In this document: positions 7,585 to 15,958 of the stretch, piece after piece | Layout: each line of letters opens with the position of its first letter | How positions within the stretch are numbered: position 1 is the first letter of the stretch | DNA from: Pleurocapsa sp. MO_226.B13 | GTDB taxonomy: Bacteria; Cyanobacteriota; Cyanobacteriia; Cyanobacteriales; Xenococcaceae | NCBI GenBank assembly: GCA_030064795.1 | Contig: JASJEI010000272.1 | Location: forward strand, 1 to 27,072 | Direction of reading: 5' to 3' | DNA length: 27,072 nucleotides | The notes under the pieces: model-generated | Database searches by the model: none | Told to the model about the DNA's origin: nothing | The model's input: the letters and a program-made list of their open reading frames with translations, nothing else | Made by a program: the position numbers and the translations under genes

Positions 7585-9513
7585 ATGAATACAACATCAA
7601 ATGAGATTACTTTTGACTATATCGAGCTTGAGTCTTTACCAGCAGTTTGGCCACTAGCAGCAGAGAAGTTTGGCGATACTATCGCGCTTAAAGATCCTCA
7701 TGCGAAACCCGAAGTAGAAATTAACTATCGAGACTTAAAGAGCAAAATTGAGCAGTTTGCCACGGGTTTACAAACCTTGGGTATCCAACCCCAAGCTAAG
7801 GTAGCCCTGTTTGCCGATAATAGCCCCCGTTGGTTTATTGCCGATCAGGGAATCATGACCGCAGGTGGAGTAGATGTGGTGCGTTCTTCTGGTGCAGAAA
7901 AGCAAGAATTACTTTATATCTTAGAAAATAGCGACAGTACTAGTTTGGTAGTCGAGAATTTAACAACCTTAGCTAAATTAAGTCCCGAACTCTCAGATTT
8001 ACCAATCCAATTAATTATTCTCTTAAGCGATGAAACCCCGTCAGAAGAAACTTCAATCAAAACCGTTAACTTTCAGGAGTTAATGACAATAGGTAGCGAA
8101 AACTCACTACAGCCTGTAGAACAGCATCAAGATACTTTGGCGACTCTACTCTACACTTCGGGGACGACGGGAAAACCCAAAGGGGTAATGCTCAGTCACG
8201 GTAACTTATTACATCAGGTAAACTACGTCAAAACGGTCTTTCAACCCCAAGCAGGAGATGTCGTACTCTCAATTCTTCCTAGTTGGCACGCCTACGAACG
8301 AGCAGCAGAATATTTTTTCTTGGCTCATGGTGGTACGCAGGTATATACGTCTATTCGCTATTTTAAACAAGATTTAAAAGAGTTTCAGCCTACCTATATG
8401 GTTGGCGTTCCTCGTCTTTGGGAATCACTCTACGATGGGATACAGAAGCTGTTGAGCGAACAATCAGCAAGACAGCAAAAGTTGGTTAAATTTTTGCTCA
8501 AACAGTCAGAAAGATATATTACCAATCAAAGAATTGCCGATAATACTAGCCTAGAACATTTTGATGTTTCTCCCATAGCGCGATCGCTTGCCGATCTTAA
8601 AGCTGGAACTATTTATCCCCTTCACGCTTTAGCCGATAAACTAGTCTACCGTAAAATTCGCGCTGGAGTAGGCAACATCAAGGCTGTATGTAGTGGCGGT
8701 GGTTCTTTAGCAAAATATCTAGATGATTTTTATCAAACCGTCGGTATTGATGTCTTTGTCGGTTATGGACTTACCGAAACCTCCCCGATTACTAATGCCC
8801 GTACTCCCAAACACAATGTCAGGGGATCGGCAGGAAAACCATTACCCAAAACCGAAATTAAAATTGTCGATCCTGAAACTCGCGAAACTCTACCTCAAGG
8901 ACAAAGAGGACTGGTGTTAATCAAAGGCGCGCCAGTAATGCAGGGCTATTATAAAAATCCCGAAGCCACGAATAAAGCGATTGACTCCGAAGGCTGGTTT
9001 GATAGTGGCGATTTGGGTTGGGTAACTCCCTACAACGATCTAGTGCTGACAGGTAGAGCCAAAGACACTATAGTTCTGACTAATGGGGAAAACATCGAAC
9101 CTCAACCGATTGAAGATGCTTGCGTTCGCAGTGTGTATATCGATCAAATTATGCTAGTAGGACAAGACCAACGCTCTTTGGGTGCATTGATAGTTCCCAA
9201 TCTAGAAACCTTGCAACAGTGGGTAACAGAACAAAAACTCGACCTCAAATTACCTACCCCAGAGAGTTCCCCCGAAGAAGTAGCTCAAAGCGATCTCAAT
9301 CATAAAGCCATTATCGATTTATATCGCCACGAACTGACTCGCGAGGTCAAAAATCGCCCAGGCTATAAAACCGACGATCGCATTACCGACTTTCGTTTTA
9401 TCGTCGAACCCTTCTCCCAAGCCAATGGTCTGATGACTCAAACCTTCAAAATTAAACGACCCCAAATTAGAGCCAAATATCAAAACGCGATCGATGAAAT
9501 CTTTGCCGACTGA
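7585..9513 (+). CDS. aas: Acyl-ACP/acyl-CoA synthetase (cyanobacterial Aas type)
   Basis: This 642-residue ANL-superfamily enzyme closely resembles the cyanobacterial acyl-ACP synthetase of the Slr1609 type. That enzyme re-activates free fatty acids released from membrane lipids, using ATP and acyl carrier protein. Motifs are in order: TSGTTGKPKG (191-200, phosphate loop), SWHAYERAAEYFF (the tryptophan-His fatty-acid gate region), GYGLTETSP (about 393-401), DSGDLGW (about 472-478) and a C-terminal domain with LTGRAKDTIVLTNGENIEP. All core residues look intact and the length is normal. The start at 7585 has no strong ribosome binding site, which is common in cyanobacteria. The gene is followed by a YlqD-like gene on the same strand, 152 bases downstream. 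Confidence 0.92.
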   Translation: MNTTSNEITFDYIELESLPAVWPLAAEKFGDTIALKDPHAKPEVEINYRDLKSKIEQFATGLQTLGIQPQAKVALFADNSPRWFIADQGIMTAGGVDVVRSSGAEKQELLYILENSDSTSLVVENLTTLAKLSPELSDLPIQLIILLSDETPSEETSIKTVNFQELMTIGSENSLQPVEQHQDTLATLLYTSGTTGKPKGVMLSHGNLLHQVNYVKTVFQPQAGDVVLSILPSWHAYERAAEYFFLAHGGTQVYTSIRYFKQDLKEFQPTYMVGVPRLWESLYDGIQKLLSEQSARQQKLVKFLLKQSERYITNQRIADNTSLEHFDVSPIARSLADLKAGTIYPLHALADKLVYRKIRAGVGNIKAVCSGGGSLAKYLDDFYQTVGIDVFVGYGLTETSPITNARTPKHNVRGSAGKPLPKTEIKIVDPETRETLPQGQRGLVLIKGAPVMQGYYKNPEATNKAIDSEGWFDSGDLGWVTPYNDLVLTGRAKDTIVLTNGENIEPQPIEDACVRSVYIDQIMLVGQDQRSLGALIVPNLETLQQWVTEQKLDLKLPTPESSPEEVAQSDLNHKAIIDLYRHELTREVKNRPGYKTDDRITDFRFIVEPFSQANGLMTQTFKIKRPQIRAKYQNAIDEIFAD

Positions 9514-9665
9514 GAAAAAAAATCAAACAAGTGCTTGCAAAACCAGTTTTTTGAGGTACAACTAAAAAGATTAAAAATTCAGGAAATAACTTAGCCAGAC
9601 TAAAAATAGCCTGTAACTTTTAAAACGCAATCAAAATTAAGAACCAATTTAAGGAGTCAAGATCT

Positions 9666-10115
9666 GTGGATTACACTAACGCTAGCCTACTTTTAAAACG
9701 CCCAGTAACAGTCAAAGCGATCGTGACGACTCAGTGGAAAGAAGAAGTAACCCAGCAACTACAGAAACAAACCGCCCAAATAGACAAGCAGATGCAGCAG
9801 CTAGAAATGCAGGGCAAAAGAACTATTGAAGAAATTGCCAAGCAAATTAAAGACCCTGCCAGCCCTCAGCTTAAAAAACAAACCGAAAATATTATGGGGC
9901 AGGTCAATCAAAAAAAAGCCGAAATGCTAGAAAAGAAAAATCAATTTTTGCAGCAGCTACAGCAAATTCAGCTACTGGAATTAAACCAAGAAGTAGTTCA
10001 GGCTCAGATGGAAAGCTTTTTTAGGTTAGAAAAAGGAGACAATTTAGTTAAAAAACTTAACGTCGAGGTCGTGTTACGAGATGGAGTAGTAGAAGAAATT
10101 CGAGGCGAACTCTAA
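9666..10115 (+). CDS. YlqD-family coiled-coil protein
   Basis: This 149-residue protein opens with a short beta segment (LLLKRPVTVKAIVTTQWKEE). A long Gln/Lys/Glu-rich coiled coil covers about 28-115, and the protein closes with GDNLVKKLNVEVVLRDGVVEEIRG, the layout of the YlqD family. Function is unknown in that family. The start is GTG at 9666, backed by AAGGAG at 9651-9656. No signal peptide or membrane segment is visible. Confidence 0.8.
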   Translation: MDYTNASLLLKRPVTVKAIVTTQWKEEVTQQLQKQTAQIDKQMQQLEMQGKRTIEEIAKQIKDPASPQLKKQTENIMGQVNQKKAEMLEKKNQFLQQLQQIQLLELNQEVVQAQMESFFRLEKGDNLVKKLNVEVVLRDGVVEEIRGEL

Positions 10116-10257
10116 ATTCTGGAGCAAAATGTTACTTTATTAAATAAATCTAAAAGTAAAACCAGCAAAAAATTTAAATCTTTTTAAACAATCTTGTTTC
10201 TGAGAAACGATAACCTGAAAATTAGTAAAGGAAGTTGGTACGTACTGAGGAAGCAAG

Positions 10258-11250
10258 TTGAATACTAAAGCGATCGCCCGTAAACCTGTCCGAGTAATTT
10301 GTCTGGGTGAGATATTGTTTGATTGTCTTGCTGATGAAATTGGAAAGTCGGTATCAGAAGTTTCGTCTTGGACTCCCTATCCAGGAGGCGCGCCAGCTAA
10401 TGTTGCCTGTGCCTTAGTCAAGCTAGGAACTCCTTCAGCTTTTGTCGGTTGTGTGGGAAAAGACGAAGAAGGTCAGCAATTGGTTAAATTACTCCAGTCT
10501 ATTGGAGTTGATACTTCTGGCATCCAGTACAACGAACAAGTTCCTACCAGGCAAGTATACGTAACTAGAACCGTTGAGGGCGATCGCAGTTTTGCTGGCT
10601 TTGGCGAAAGGAAAGCAGACCAATTTGCCGATGCCTATCTCCAAGCTCAAAACTTACCCCCAGAATTATTTTTAGAGGCGGAATTTCTAGTTTTAGGAAC
10701 TCTGGAATTAGCCTACCCCCAAAGTCGTCAAGCAGTATTTCGGGCCTTGGAATTAGCCGAAGATTATCACCTCAAGATAGTACTAGACGTTAATTGGCGA
10801 CCAATGTTTTGGCAGGAGGAACAAGAAGCCCTACCCCTAATCAAAGAACTTTGGCAATATGTAGACTTTCTCAAATTAGCAGCAGAAGAAGCCCAATGGC
10901 TCTTTGATAGTACCGATGCAGGAGCTATTGCGCATCGGCTGAACTGGGTTGAGGGAGTCTTAGTCAGTGATGGAGACGCTCAGGTAAGTTACTGCATAAG
11001 CGATAATGAAGGCAAAGTCAATCCAGTCAAAGTATCAGTTAAAGATACCACAGGAGCGGGAGATGCTTTTTTAGCTGGTTTTATTCATCAACTGTGTTTG
11101 CACGGCAATCAAAAGTTACAAGATCCTGAAATAGCTAGGGAGATCGTTCGCTATGCCTGTGCTGTAGGGGGGTTGACGACTACAAAATCGGGTGCGATCT
11201 CCGCTCAACCAACCCCAGAAGAAGTGGAGGCTTTGCTGAAAAAAATCTAA
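10258..11250 (+). CDS. PfkB-family carbohydrate kinase (fructokinase-like)
   Basis: This 330-residue ribokinase/PfkB-family kinase would phosphorylate a sugar with ATP in the cytoplasm. The N-terminal beta strand VICLGEILFD (13-22) leads to the substrate-binding PGGAPANVA (42-50). The C-terminal signature DTTGAGDAF (263-271) contains the anion hole and catalytic Asp269. The combination of GEILFD and PGGAPANVA is most like bacterial and cyanobacterial fructokinases, so fructose is the likeliest substrate, though ketodeoxygluconate kinases are alternatives. The start is TTG at 10258, favoured because GAGGAAG lies at 10247-10253. It stands alone; a decayed ABC ATPase tail follows on the other strand. 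Confidence 0.85.
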   Translation: MNTKAIARKPVRVICLGEILFDCLADEIGKSVSEVSSWTPYPGGAPANVACALVKLGTPSAFVGCVGKDEEGQQLVKLLQSIGVDTSGIQYNEQVPTRQVYVTRTVEGDRSFAGFGERKADQFADAYLQAQNLPPELFLEAEFLVLGTLELAYPQSRQAVFRALELAEDYHLKIVLDVNWRPMFWQEEQEALPLIKELWQYVDFLKLAAEEAQWLFDSTDAGAIAHRLNWVEGVLVSDGDAQVSYCISDNEGKVNPVKVSVKDTTGAGDAFLAGFIHQLCLHGNQKLQDPEIAREIVRYACAVGGLTTTKSGAISAQPTPEEVEALLKKI

Positions 11251-11262
11251 GAACACGATTGT

Positions 11263-11400
11263 CTAAGGAATTAAAGTAGCACTAACTAACTGTTGCGTAT
11301 AAGGATGTTGTGGAGCGTCCAAAACTCGATCTGTCAAACCAGATTCTACTATTTGACCATTTTTTATCTGTCTGAATGTATATAATCTACAAAGTAAAAT
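11263..11400 (-). pseudogene. C-terminal remnant of an oligopeptide/PhnK-type ABC ATPase
   Basis: On the minus strand, the frame ending in a stop at 11263-11265 reads [14 protein letters not shown], then [16 protein letters not shown]. This is the characteristic tail of Dpp/Opp/PhnK-type ABC transporter ATPases (IVESG, then PQHPYTQxLV). The frame stays open only a little upstream, where it overlaps the 3' end of the Rieske oxygenase gene; no Walker or signature motif is present. It is therefore a fragment left by deletion or replacement of the rest of the gene. Confidence 0.65.
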
Positions 11401-12680
11401 TTAGGCATTAGCCAAAATCTCAACCAGGCAGCAATTCCTAACCCTAAAAGTGCCGAGATGGTTAAATATAAACCCAAACTGACTCTAAGACCATCTGGCA
11501 ACACTGCCACAATCGAAACAACGATCGCAAAATAAGCCAGCAATAGCCATTGCCAAAGTTGAACTGCCTTTAAGGTGTTTCGGCAACTATTACAGTGTTG
11601 GGTATGTTGATGGTAGCGATCTAATAAAACTTCGCGAGGAGTTTCTAAGATGATGGACGGGGGAACAGTAACACCAACTCGATCCCAGGGTAATTTGCCA
11701 CCACAATAGCGATCGAACCAAGAACGAAACTCAATTACTAAACGATCTGCACTGGCAGGCATTTTGTAAGCGGTTTGCCAATTCCTATTCTGCAAAAAGC
11801 TTTCTTGTTGATGAAGCAAAACCATATCTCCATCTAAAACCAAATTGCGAGTTTGCAAATGCTCCCACCAGCGAGGTATTAGAGAATTAAGTCGTTGGGC
11901 AAAATTCCGAGGAAATTGCGCCACAATGCGAGACTTACCTGGGGCAACGGGAAGACAATAAGTAACTAATCCGATCTGTTTGTCTCCCCCAGGTAAAACA
12001 ATGTCATACTCCAAACGGCAGGGTGGTTCAAAAGTAATCGTGGTTTTAAAAGGTTTATCTACTTCTGCCTCGATTAAATCAATAGTCGATCGCACGATCT
12101 TTAGAGGAATTGGCATGGCGCGATCGCGATTCCCCTGGATGCCATGATGGGAAAAGGGAACATGACTGGGATCGGCGACGTTTTCCACTAATGTCTGCCA
12201 GTCATAGGCTAAATCCCGCACTATTGAAGACCAAACAAAACCTTTACTTGCATCGATTTTGGCAGATAAAGGTAAAGGAGTTGTGGCAGCGATTTCGGGG
12301 GAAGATTCATCCAGCCATACCCACAGTAAATCGTTTTCTTGGCGCGAGGGATATACAGTAGCGCAAAAATTTTGACTCTGTTTGGCGATGAGTTCGGGAT
12401 TATCTGCTTGAGGAATGCGCTGACATTCTCCGTGGCGATCGAATTGCCAGCCATGATAGCTACACATTAAATTACCTGACTTATCGTCAATTCTGCCTTC
12501 ACTCAACGGCGCGAGTCGATGGGGACAGCGATCTAAAAATATCTGATAAGTTGACGACGATGTTGGTTTCCAAATTACCAAAGGAATTCCCAGTACAGTT
12601 GCCGTAGTTGGTTTTTGCGGATCGATATCTTCAATCGGTAATAAAGGATACCATTGCTGAAAAAAATCAAATGATGACAT
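11364..12680 (-). CDS. Rieske-type oxygenase, pheophorbide a oxygenase (PaO)-like
   Basis: With the ATG at 12680 the protein has 438 residues. A TTG six codons further out is also possible, but AAGAGG sits just upstream of the ATG, so I prefer the ATG. The N-terminal Rieske [2Fe-2S] site is complete: CPH (52-54) and CSYHGW (73-78). The mononuclear iron site is visible in [14 protein letters not shown] (Asp, His, His). The C-terminal half has the PaO domain, a CNSC redox pair ([11 protein letters not shown]) typical of the PaO/CAO/Tic55 branch, and two hydrophobic helices near the end that would anchor it to a membrane. Relatives oxygenate tetrapyrroles or other aromatic substrates; which one applies here is unknown. 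Confidence 0.85.
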   Translation of the reverse strand: MSSFDFFQQWYPLLPIEDIDPQKPTTATVLGIPLVIWKPTSSSTYQIFLDRCPHRLAPLSEGRIDDKSGNLMCSYHGWQFDRHGECQRIPQADNPELIAKQSQNFCATVYPSRQENDLLWVWLDESSPEIAATTPLPLSAKIDASKGFVWSSIVRDLAYDWQTLVENVADPSHVPFSHHGIQGNRDRAMPIPLKIVRSTIDLIEAEVDKPFKTTITFEPPCRLEYDIVLPGGDKQIGLVTYCLPVAPGKSRIVAQFPRNFAQRLNSLIPRWWEHLQTRNLVLDGDMVLLHQQESFLQNRNWQTAYKMPASADRLVIEFRSWFDRYCGGKLPWDRVGVTVPPSIILETPREVLLDRYHQHTQHCNSCRNTLKAVQLWQWLLLAYFAIVVSIVAVLPDGLRVSLGLYLTISALLGLGIAAWLRFWLMPKFYFVDYIHSDR

Positions 12681-12711
12681 ATAAAACCTCTTACTCAAAC
12701 ATTTAAGACAT

Positions 12712-12800
12712 TTAACTTCGATTCCAGATTGTCACTCCTCCTGGTTTATCGATTAGAGTAATTCCTTGGGCTTGTAATTCATCTCTAATGCGATCGTCTT
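12712..12800 (-). pseudogene. C-terminal remnant, probably cysteinyl-tRNA synthetase
   Basis: The minus-strand frame ending in TAA at 12712-12714 reads RIRDELQAQGITLIDKPGG and then VTIWNRS. This matches the usual end of CysS (IRDEL, QGI.L.D.P.G.T.W). An in-frame stop lies about thirty codons upstream, so only the tail is left. It sits immediately upstream of the Rieske oxygenase start, on the same strand. The identification rests on a short stretch recognised by eye. Confidence 0.5.
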
Positions 12801-13407
12801 TTTATTTTGACATTAATACTTGTTTGTAGATCGAAGAGATGTGCTGGAGTTTTGTAAGCTTAATAGAGAATGAATTTTGATGAATTGTGGGAGTTGCTCA
12901 CTACCTGTAACGGACTAAATTATTAAAATACTTAAGAAATACAACATTCAAGCCGAGGGAAGATTTGTTTCAAAGATTAAGACCAAGAATTTGTCTGAGA
13001 TGGGGTTGATAATGAAGAAGGTAGAGGTCAGAATAGCGATCGCTACTTTTGAAAAACTTGTCCATCTACTGACTGTGGGAAAAATTTATCTTGCGAGCGG
13101 GAAGACCCCCATATCCACAAATTATTGATTGCCAGTTCCATGAATGGTCGCAATACTCTTCCATCTGGTTGACCACAAAATTCGTTATAACCAGCGATCG
13201 CCAACCCGAACATTTGGGCCAGACTCCTGAATAAACCTGAACATTTCCCTGAACAAAACGGTATTTTTTCTGCCGAGGATTTCAGCGATAGTGAATTTGT
13301 ACATAGGAAAGCAAACAACCGCTTCCAAATTGATAGTGGAGTCAATAAAGGAAATTGACAACTTCAATCGTCTTAAAAAGACAAACACAAAACAAAAGTT
13401 CAGTATC
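12801..13407. other. Long intergenic stretch without a convincing gene
   Basis: About 600 bases lie between the gene-tail remnant and the tail-collar gene. Two HIP1 sites occur (near 13037 and 13195). Two overlapping minus-strand frames (13043-13345 and 13185-13409) are open but look like nothing I recognise; they may be pieces of a decayed gene. The promoter of the tail-collar gene should lie in the right part. Confidence 0.4.
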
Positions 13408-13944
13408 ATGTCGTCAAATCCATATATAGGTCAAATTACCATATTTTCAGGCAATTTTGAACCAGTAGGTTGGAAATTTTGCCACGGTCAACTTCTTTCA
13501 GTTTCTGAATATGAAGCACTTTTTTCCATTCTCGGCACAGTTTATGGTGGGGACGGACGAACTACATTTGGCTTACCCGATCTAAGAGGGCGCGTTCCTC
13601 TCCATGTTGGTGGTTCTAGTGGTCAGGGGCCTGGTCTAAGCGAGTATCGTCTAGGTCAAAAGGTTGGTGCTGAGACGGTTGCGATAACGGCAGATACAAT
13701 GCCGTCCCATACCCATGATTTGAAGGCTCTTAAAACAACAGCTAGCTCTGAAGAGCCTGAAGGAAATGTGCTGGCGGAACCAACTCGAGGCATATATCTA
13801 GATAGCACTTCTCTTCTTGTTCCTATGGATAGTGCATCTATTGGTAACTACATTGCCAACGGTGATGCACACAATAACCTGCAACCTTTCCTTGGTATTA
13901 ACTTCATCATTGCTTTAACAGGAGTTTATCCTTCACGCAATTAA
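13408..13944 (+). CDS. Phage tail collar-domain protein (MdpB-like)
   Basis: From the ATG at 13408 this is a 178-residue protein starting MSSNPYIGQITIFSGNF, the usual beginning of microcystin-dependent-protein-like (MdpB) tail collar proteins. A GTG 39 codons upstream would add a Lys/Thr-rich leader absent from the family. The N-terminal collar domain contains GWKFCHGQLL and then GDGRTTFGLPDLRGRVPLHVG. The distal half has PSHTHD and ends NLQPFLGINFIIALTGVYPSRN, a standard ending. Such proteins are short tail-fibre-like beta-rich trimers found in phage tails and in stand-alone bacterial clusters. No other phage gene is nearby, and a GNAT gene follows 45 bases downstream, so this looks like a small conserved two-gene unit rather than a prophage. 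Confidence 0.88.
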   Translation: MSSNPYIGQITIFSGNFEPVGWKFCHGQLLSVSEYEALFSILGTVYGGDGRTTFGLPDLRGRVPLHVGGSSGQGPGLSEYRLGQKVGAETVAITADTMPSHTHDLKALKTTASSEEPEGNVLAEPTRGIYLDSTSLLVPMDSASIGNYIANGDAHNNLQPFLGINFIIALTGVYPSRN

Positions 13945-13989
13945 AGTTTAATTTTCGCTGATTAGTCTAAATGAGGATAGTTAATCTTA

Positions 13990-14487
13990 ATGCTTGACTC
14001 AGTTGCTTTAACTTACCGTAATGCTGCCCCAGAAGATGAAGGCTTTCTGTTTCAACTTTATGCCAGCACTCGAATAGAAGAACTAGATGCCTGGGGCTGG
14101 GATACTCAGCAACAGGAAGCATTTCTGAAAATGCAATTCCAAGCTCAGCAAACTAGCTATAGAAACCAGTTCCCTAACAATAACTATCAAATAGTCCTAA
14201 TTCAGAAGCTTTCTCTAGGAGTCATGTTAATTATTAGGGATAAAGCAGAAATTCATCTTGCCGATATTGCCTTGTTGCCAGAATATCGCGATCGAGGAAT
14301 TGGCACTTTTCTGCTACAAAACCTGCTTACTGAAGCTGCCCAAACTAGAAAACCAGTACGTCTTCAGGTAATCCAAGTTAATCGAGCATTCCGACTCTAT
14401 CAACGATTAGGTTTTTCTACAGTTAACGATAATGGTATCCATTTTGCGATGGAATGGCTGCCCCCTAATATTGCTGCACGGAAGTAA
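13990..14487 (+). CDS. GNAT-family N-acetyltransferase
   Basis: This 165-residue protein has the GNAT acetyl-CoA fold. Motif A is clear as DIALLPEYRDRGIGTFLLQN (92-111), with the pyrophosphate-binding R-D-R-G-I-G at 100-105. It is followed by QVIQVNRAFRLYQRLGF, the motif B region with the usual Asn-Arg-Ala-Tyr-like helix. The acceptor substrate cannot be told. It lies 45 bases after the tail-collar gene on the same strand and may modify that protein or simply be co-transcribed. It ends about 20 bases before the truncated insertion sequence. Confidence 0.85.
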   Translation: MLDSVALTYRNAAPEDEGFLFQLYASTRIEELDAWGWDTQQQEAFLKMQFQAQQTSYRNQFPNNNYQIVLIQKLSLGVMLIIRDKAEIHLADIALLPEYRDRGIGTFLLQNLLTEAAQTRKPVRLQVIQVNRAFRLYQRLGFSTVNDNGIHFAMEWLPPNIAARK

Positions 14488-14533
14488 TAAGTAGAGAATT
14501 AATAACTTGGACTTTGGACAAACAGGAAAATAA

Positions 14534-14554
14534 TTCGCGATGGACATTCGCGAA
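14534..14554. repeat. TTCGCGA hairpin 1 (in the truncated IS)
   Basis: TTCGCGA (14534-14540) pairs with TCGCGAA (14548-14554). It lies inside the larger TTGGACTTTG/CAAAGTCCAA inverted repeat, upstream of the transposase start. Confidence 0.7.
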
Positions 14555-14636
14555 CAAAGTCCAATCGTAACGGGACAAGTCAAATGAGAAGATCGATCAC
14601 AGTTTGTCCAAACTGATTTCACTTGACTCATAAAAA

Positions 14637-15369
14637 ATGCCCCAAAACGACTATAATCAATCACGACAAGAGTTCGAGCAATTGAGAGCCAAATTGTATC
14701 AAAGTTTTAACTACAGACGAGATACATTAATGGATTTGGTAGATGCGATCGCTGCTAATACCACAGCGAGATCGCCAGTGGAACTGAGTCTTTCGCCTCT
14801 ATTTCGCAGAGAATATAGTGCCTTGTACAAAGGAATTCAAGCCTATCGAGCTATCTCCCCAAGCAACTCCCAAGAAGCAGAAAAGAGGAAAATCGCTCAA
14901 ATTGAAGCTCGGTTTCAGGCCATTGCCGCACTAATTCCAACTCCTCAACAAAAGCCATTTTACTTGTGGGCGCTCGATGTGACACCTCTGCCACGACCCT
15001 ATGCCAAAACCTTAGAAGAGAGAACCATAATTTATCAACCCAATACAATCAAAGGCAACAAACCGATTAATATCGGGCATTCTTACTCAGTATTGACAGC
15101 TCTCCCTGAAAGAGAAGAGACAGGTGATATGACCTGGGCAATTCCTTTAACAGTCGAGCGAGTCAAAAGTTCAGCCACAGGCAAGCAAGTAGGTTCACAA
15201 CAACTCAAGCAGATTTTAACCAATGAAAATTTGCCCTGGTCGAATCATCTGTCAGTCGTCGTAGTGGACAGTGATTACTCGGCTAAGACTTTTCTGAGGG
15301 AGCAAGAACAACATCCCAATTTAGTAGTCGTAACTAGGGTCAGAAGTAATCGGGTTTTCTATACTTCTC
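14637..15369 (+). pseudogene. NF041680-family putative transposase, 3'-truncated
   Basis: About 244 codons remain of a gene that in relatives is clearly longer. Recognisable parts are the N-terminal FRREY and YKGIQAYR region, WALDVTPLPRPYAKTLEER (the first catalytic Asp region), NKPINIGHSYSVL, and DSDYSAKTFL followed by VVTRVRSNRVFY, all characteristic of this DDE-type family. After RSNRVFYTSP the reading frame enters the IS1182-family terminal repeat and runs about 30 junk codons to a stop at 15458. The lost C-terminus should contain the last catalytic acidic residue, so the product is expected to be inactive. Confidence 0.8.
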
Positions 15370-15395
15370 CTGACACTGTTGATGAACTTAACAAA
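15370..15395 (+). repeat. Left terminal inverted repeat of the IS1182-family element
   Basis: These 26 bases match the right end exactly in reverse complement. Similarity continues with gaps into the adjoining TTCGCG hairpin. Confidence 0.9.
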
Positions 15396-15405
15396 AGGGA
15401 AAAGT

Positions 15406-15426
15406 TTCGCGTATTTTATTCGCGAA
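15406..15426. repeat. TTCGCG hairpin 2 (left subterminal)
   Basis: TTCGCG (15406-15411) pairs with CGCGAA (15421-15426). It lies ten bases inside the left terminal repeat and closely resembles the hairpin at the right end. Confidence 0.75.
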
Positions 15427-15439
15427 TAGTAATCGCTAA

Positions 15440-15838
15440 TTATTTTTTTTTTGGTTGATCATCATAACCAACATCCAATAAGGCTTGAGTCAAAGTATCA
15501 ATATTACGTTGTATTTCATCAATTTGAGCGCGTCTTACCACCTGCATAACTGCGGTAATATGAGCTTCACTGCCAGCTTTTCCTAGATGTTTGTATTTAC
15601 TCAAAGTCTTAGTATCGTTAGCTTTGGGGAAAGTAGGCTTTGGGGCTTGGAGTTTGTAATACCAATATATTTTTTTTTGTTGTCGTACTTGATAACGAGA
15701 AACGACACAACCATCTGAAGCTACCTCACCAGTGGCTTTGATGATTTCTTTCTGTTGTTCAAGAGTACCGATCGCTGCGGTGATTCGGTCGATACGTTCT
15801 AATTTATCTTCTGATGAGCGATTTTGATTCATCTCCAA
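15440..15838 (-). CDS. Passenger protein of the IS1182-family element, function unknown
   Basis: This 132-residue basic protein lies on the strand opposite the transposase. It has helical ends with a central beta-like block, CVVSRYQVRQQKKIYWYYK followed by LQAPKPTFP, then KYKHLGKAGSEAHITAV. Similar small proteins of unknown function are widespread in cyanobacteria; the YQVRQ..K.YWYYKLQA and YKHLGKAGS.AH blocks are their signature. The tail QPKKK is coded by an A-rich run. The first possible start is TTG at 15838, and an ATG two codons later is equally likely. It may help transposition or regulation, or be a hitch-hiker. It diverges from the transposase across a region holding hairpin 3. Confidence 0.6.
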   Translation of the reverse strand: MEMNQNRSSEDKLERIDRITAAIGTLEQQKEIIKATGEVASDGCVVSRYQVRQQKKIYWYYKLQAPKPTFPKANDTKTLSKYKHLGKAGSEAHITAVMQVVRRAQIDEIQRNIDTLTQALLDVGYDDQPKKK

Positions 15839-15875
15839 AAAAACTTAGGAGAAACATTAATAAAATGGGAACTAG

Positions 15876-15896
15876 TTCGCGATTTATTTTCGCGAA
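15876..15896. repeat. TTCGCGA hairpin 3 (between passenger and transposase genes)
   Basis: TTCGCGA (15876-15882) pairs with TCGCGAA (15890-15896). It sits in the divergent promoter region of the element, where a transposase or regulator could bind. Confidence 0.7.
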
Positions 15897-15958
15897 ATAT
15901 ACACTTAGTTTAACAGATAACAATAAATATCATAGGATTACAGGAGAGAATATAGATC

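Larger units (their letters stand above)
14507..15369 (+). mobile_element. Left part of an NF041680-type insertion sequence, truncated
   Basis: The left boundary is estimated. The region opens with nested inverted repeats: TTGGACTTTG (14507-14516) with CAAAGTCCAA (14555-14564), and TTTGGACAAAC (14513-14523) with GTTTGTCCAAA (14602-14612). A TTCGCGA hairpin (14534-14554) lies inside the first pair. The transposase gene starts at 14637. The element is cut at 15369 by the terminal repeat of the IS1182-family element, and its right part is not found beyond that element. It must have been lost by deletion. Confidence 0.65.

Noticed and set aside
13043..13409. Two overlapping minus-strand frames in the gap before the tail-collar gene
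   Set aside because: They overlap each other, one runs into the collar gene start region, and neither shows a recognisable motif. Described only as possible decayed sequence.
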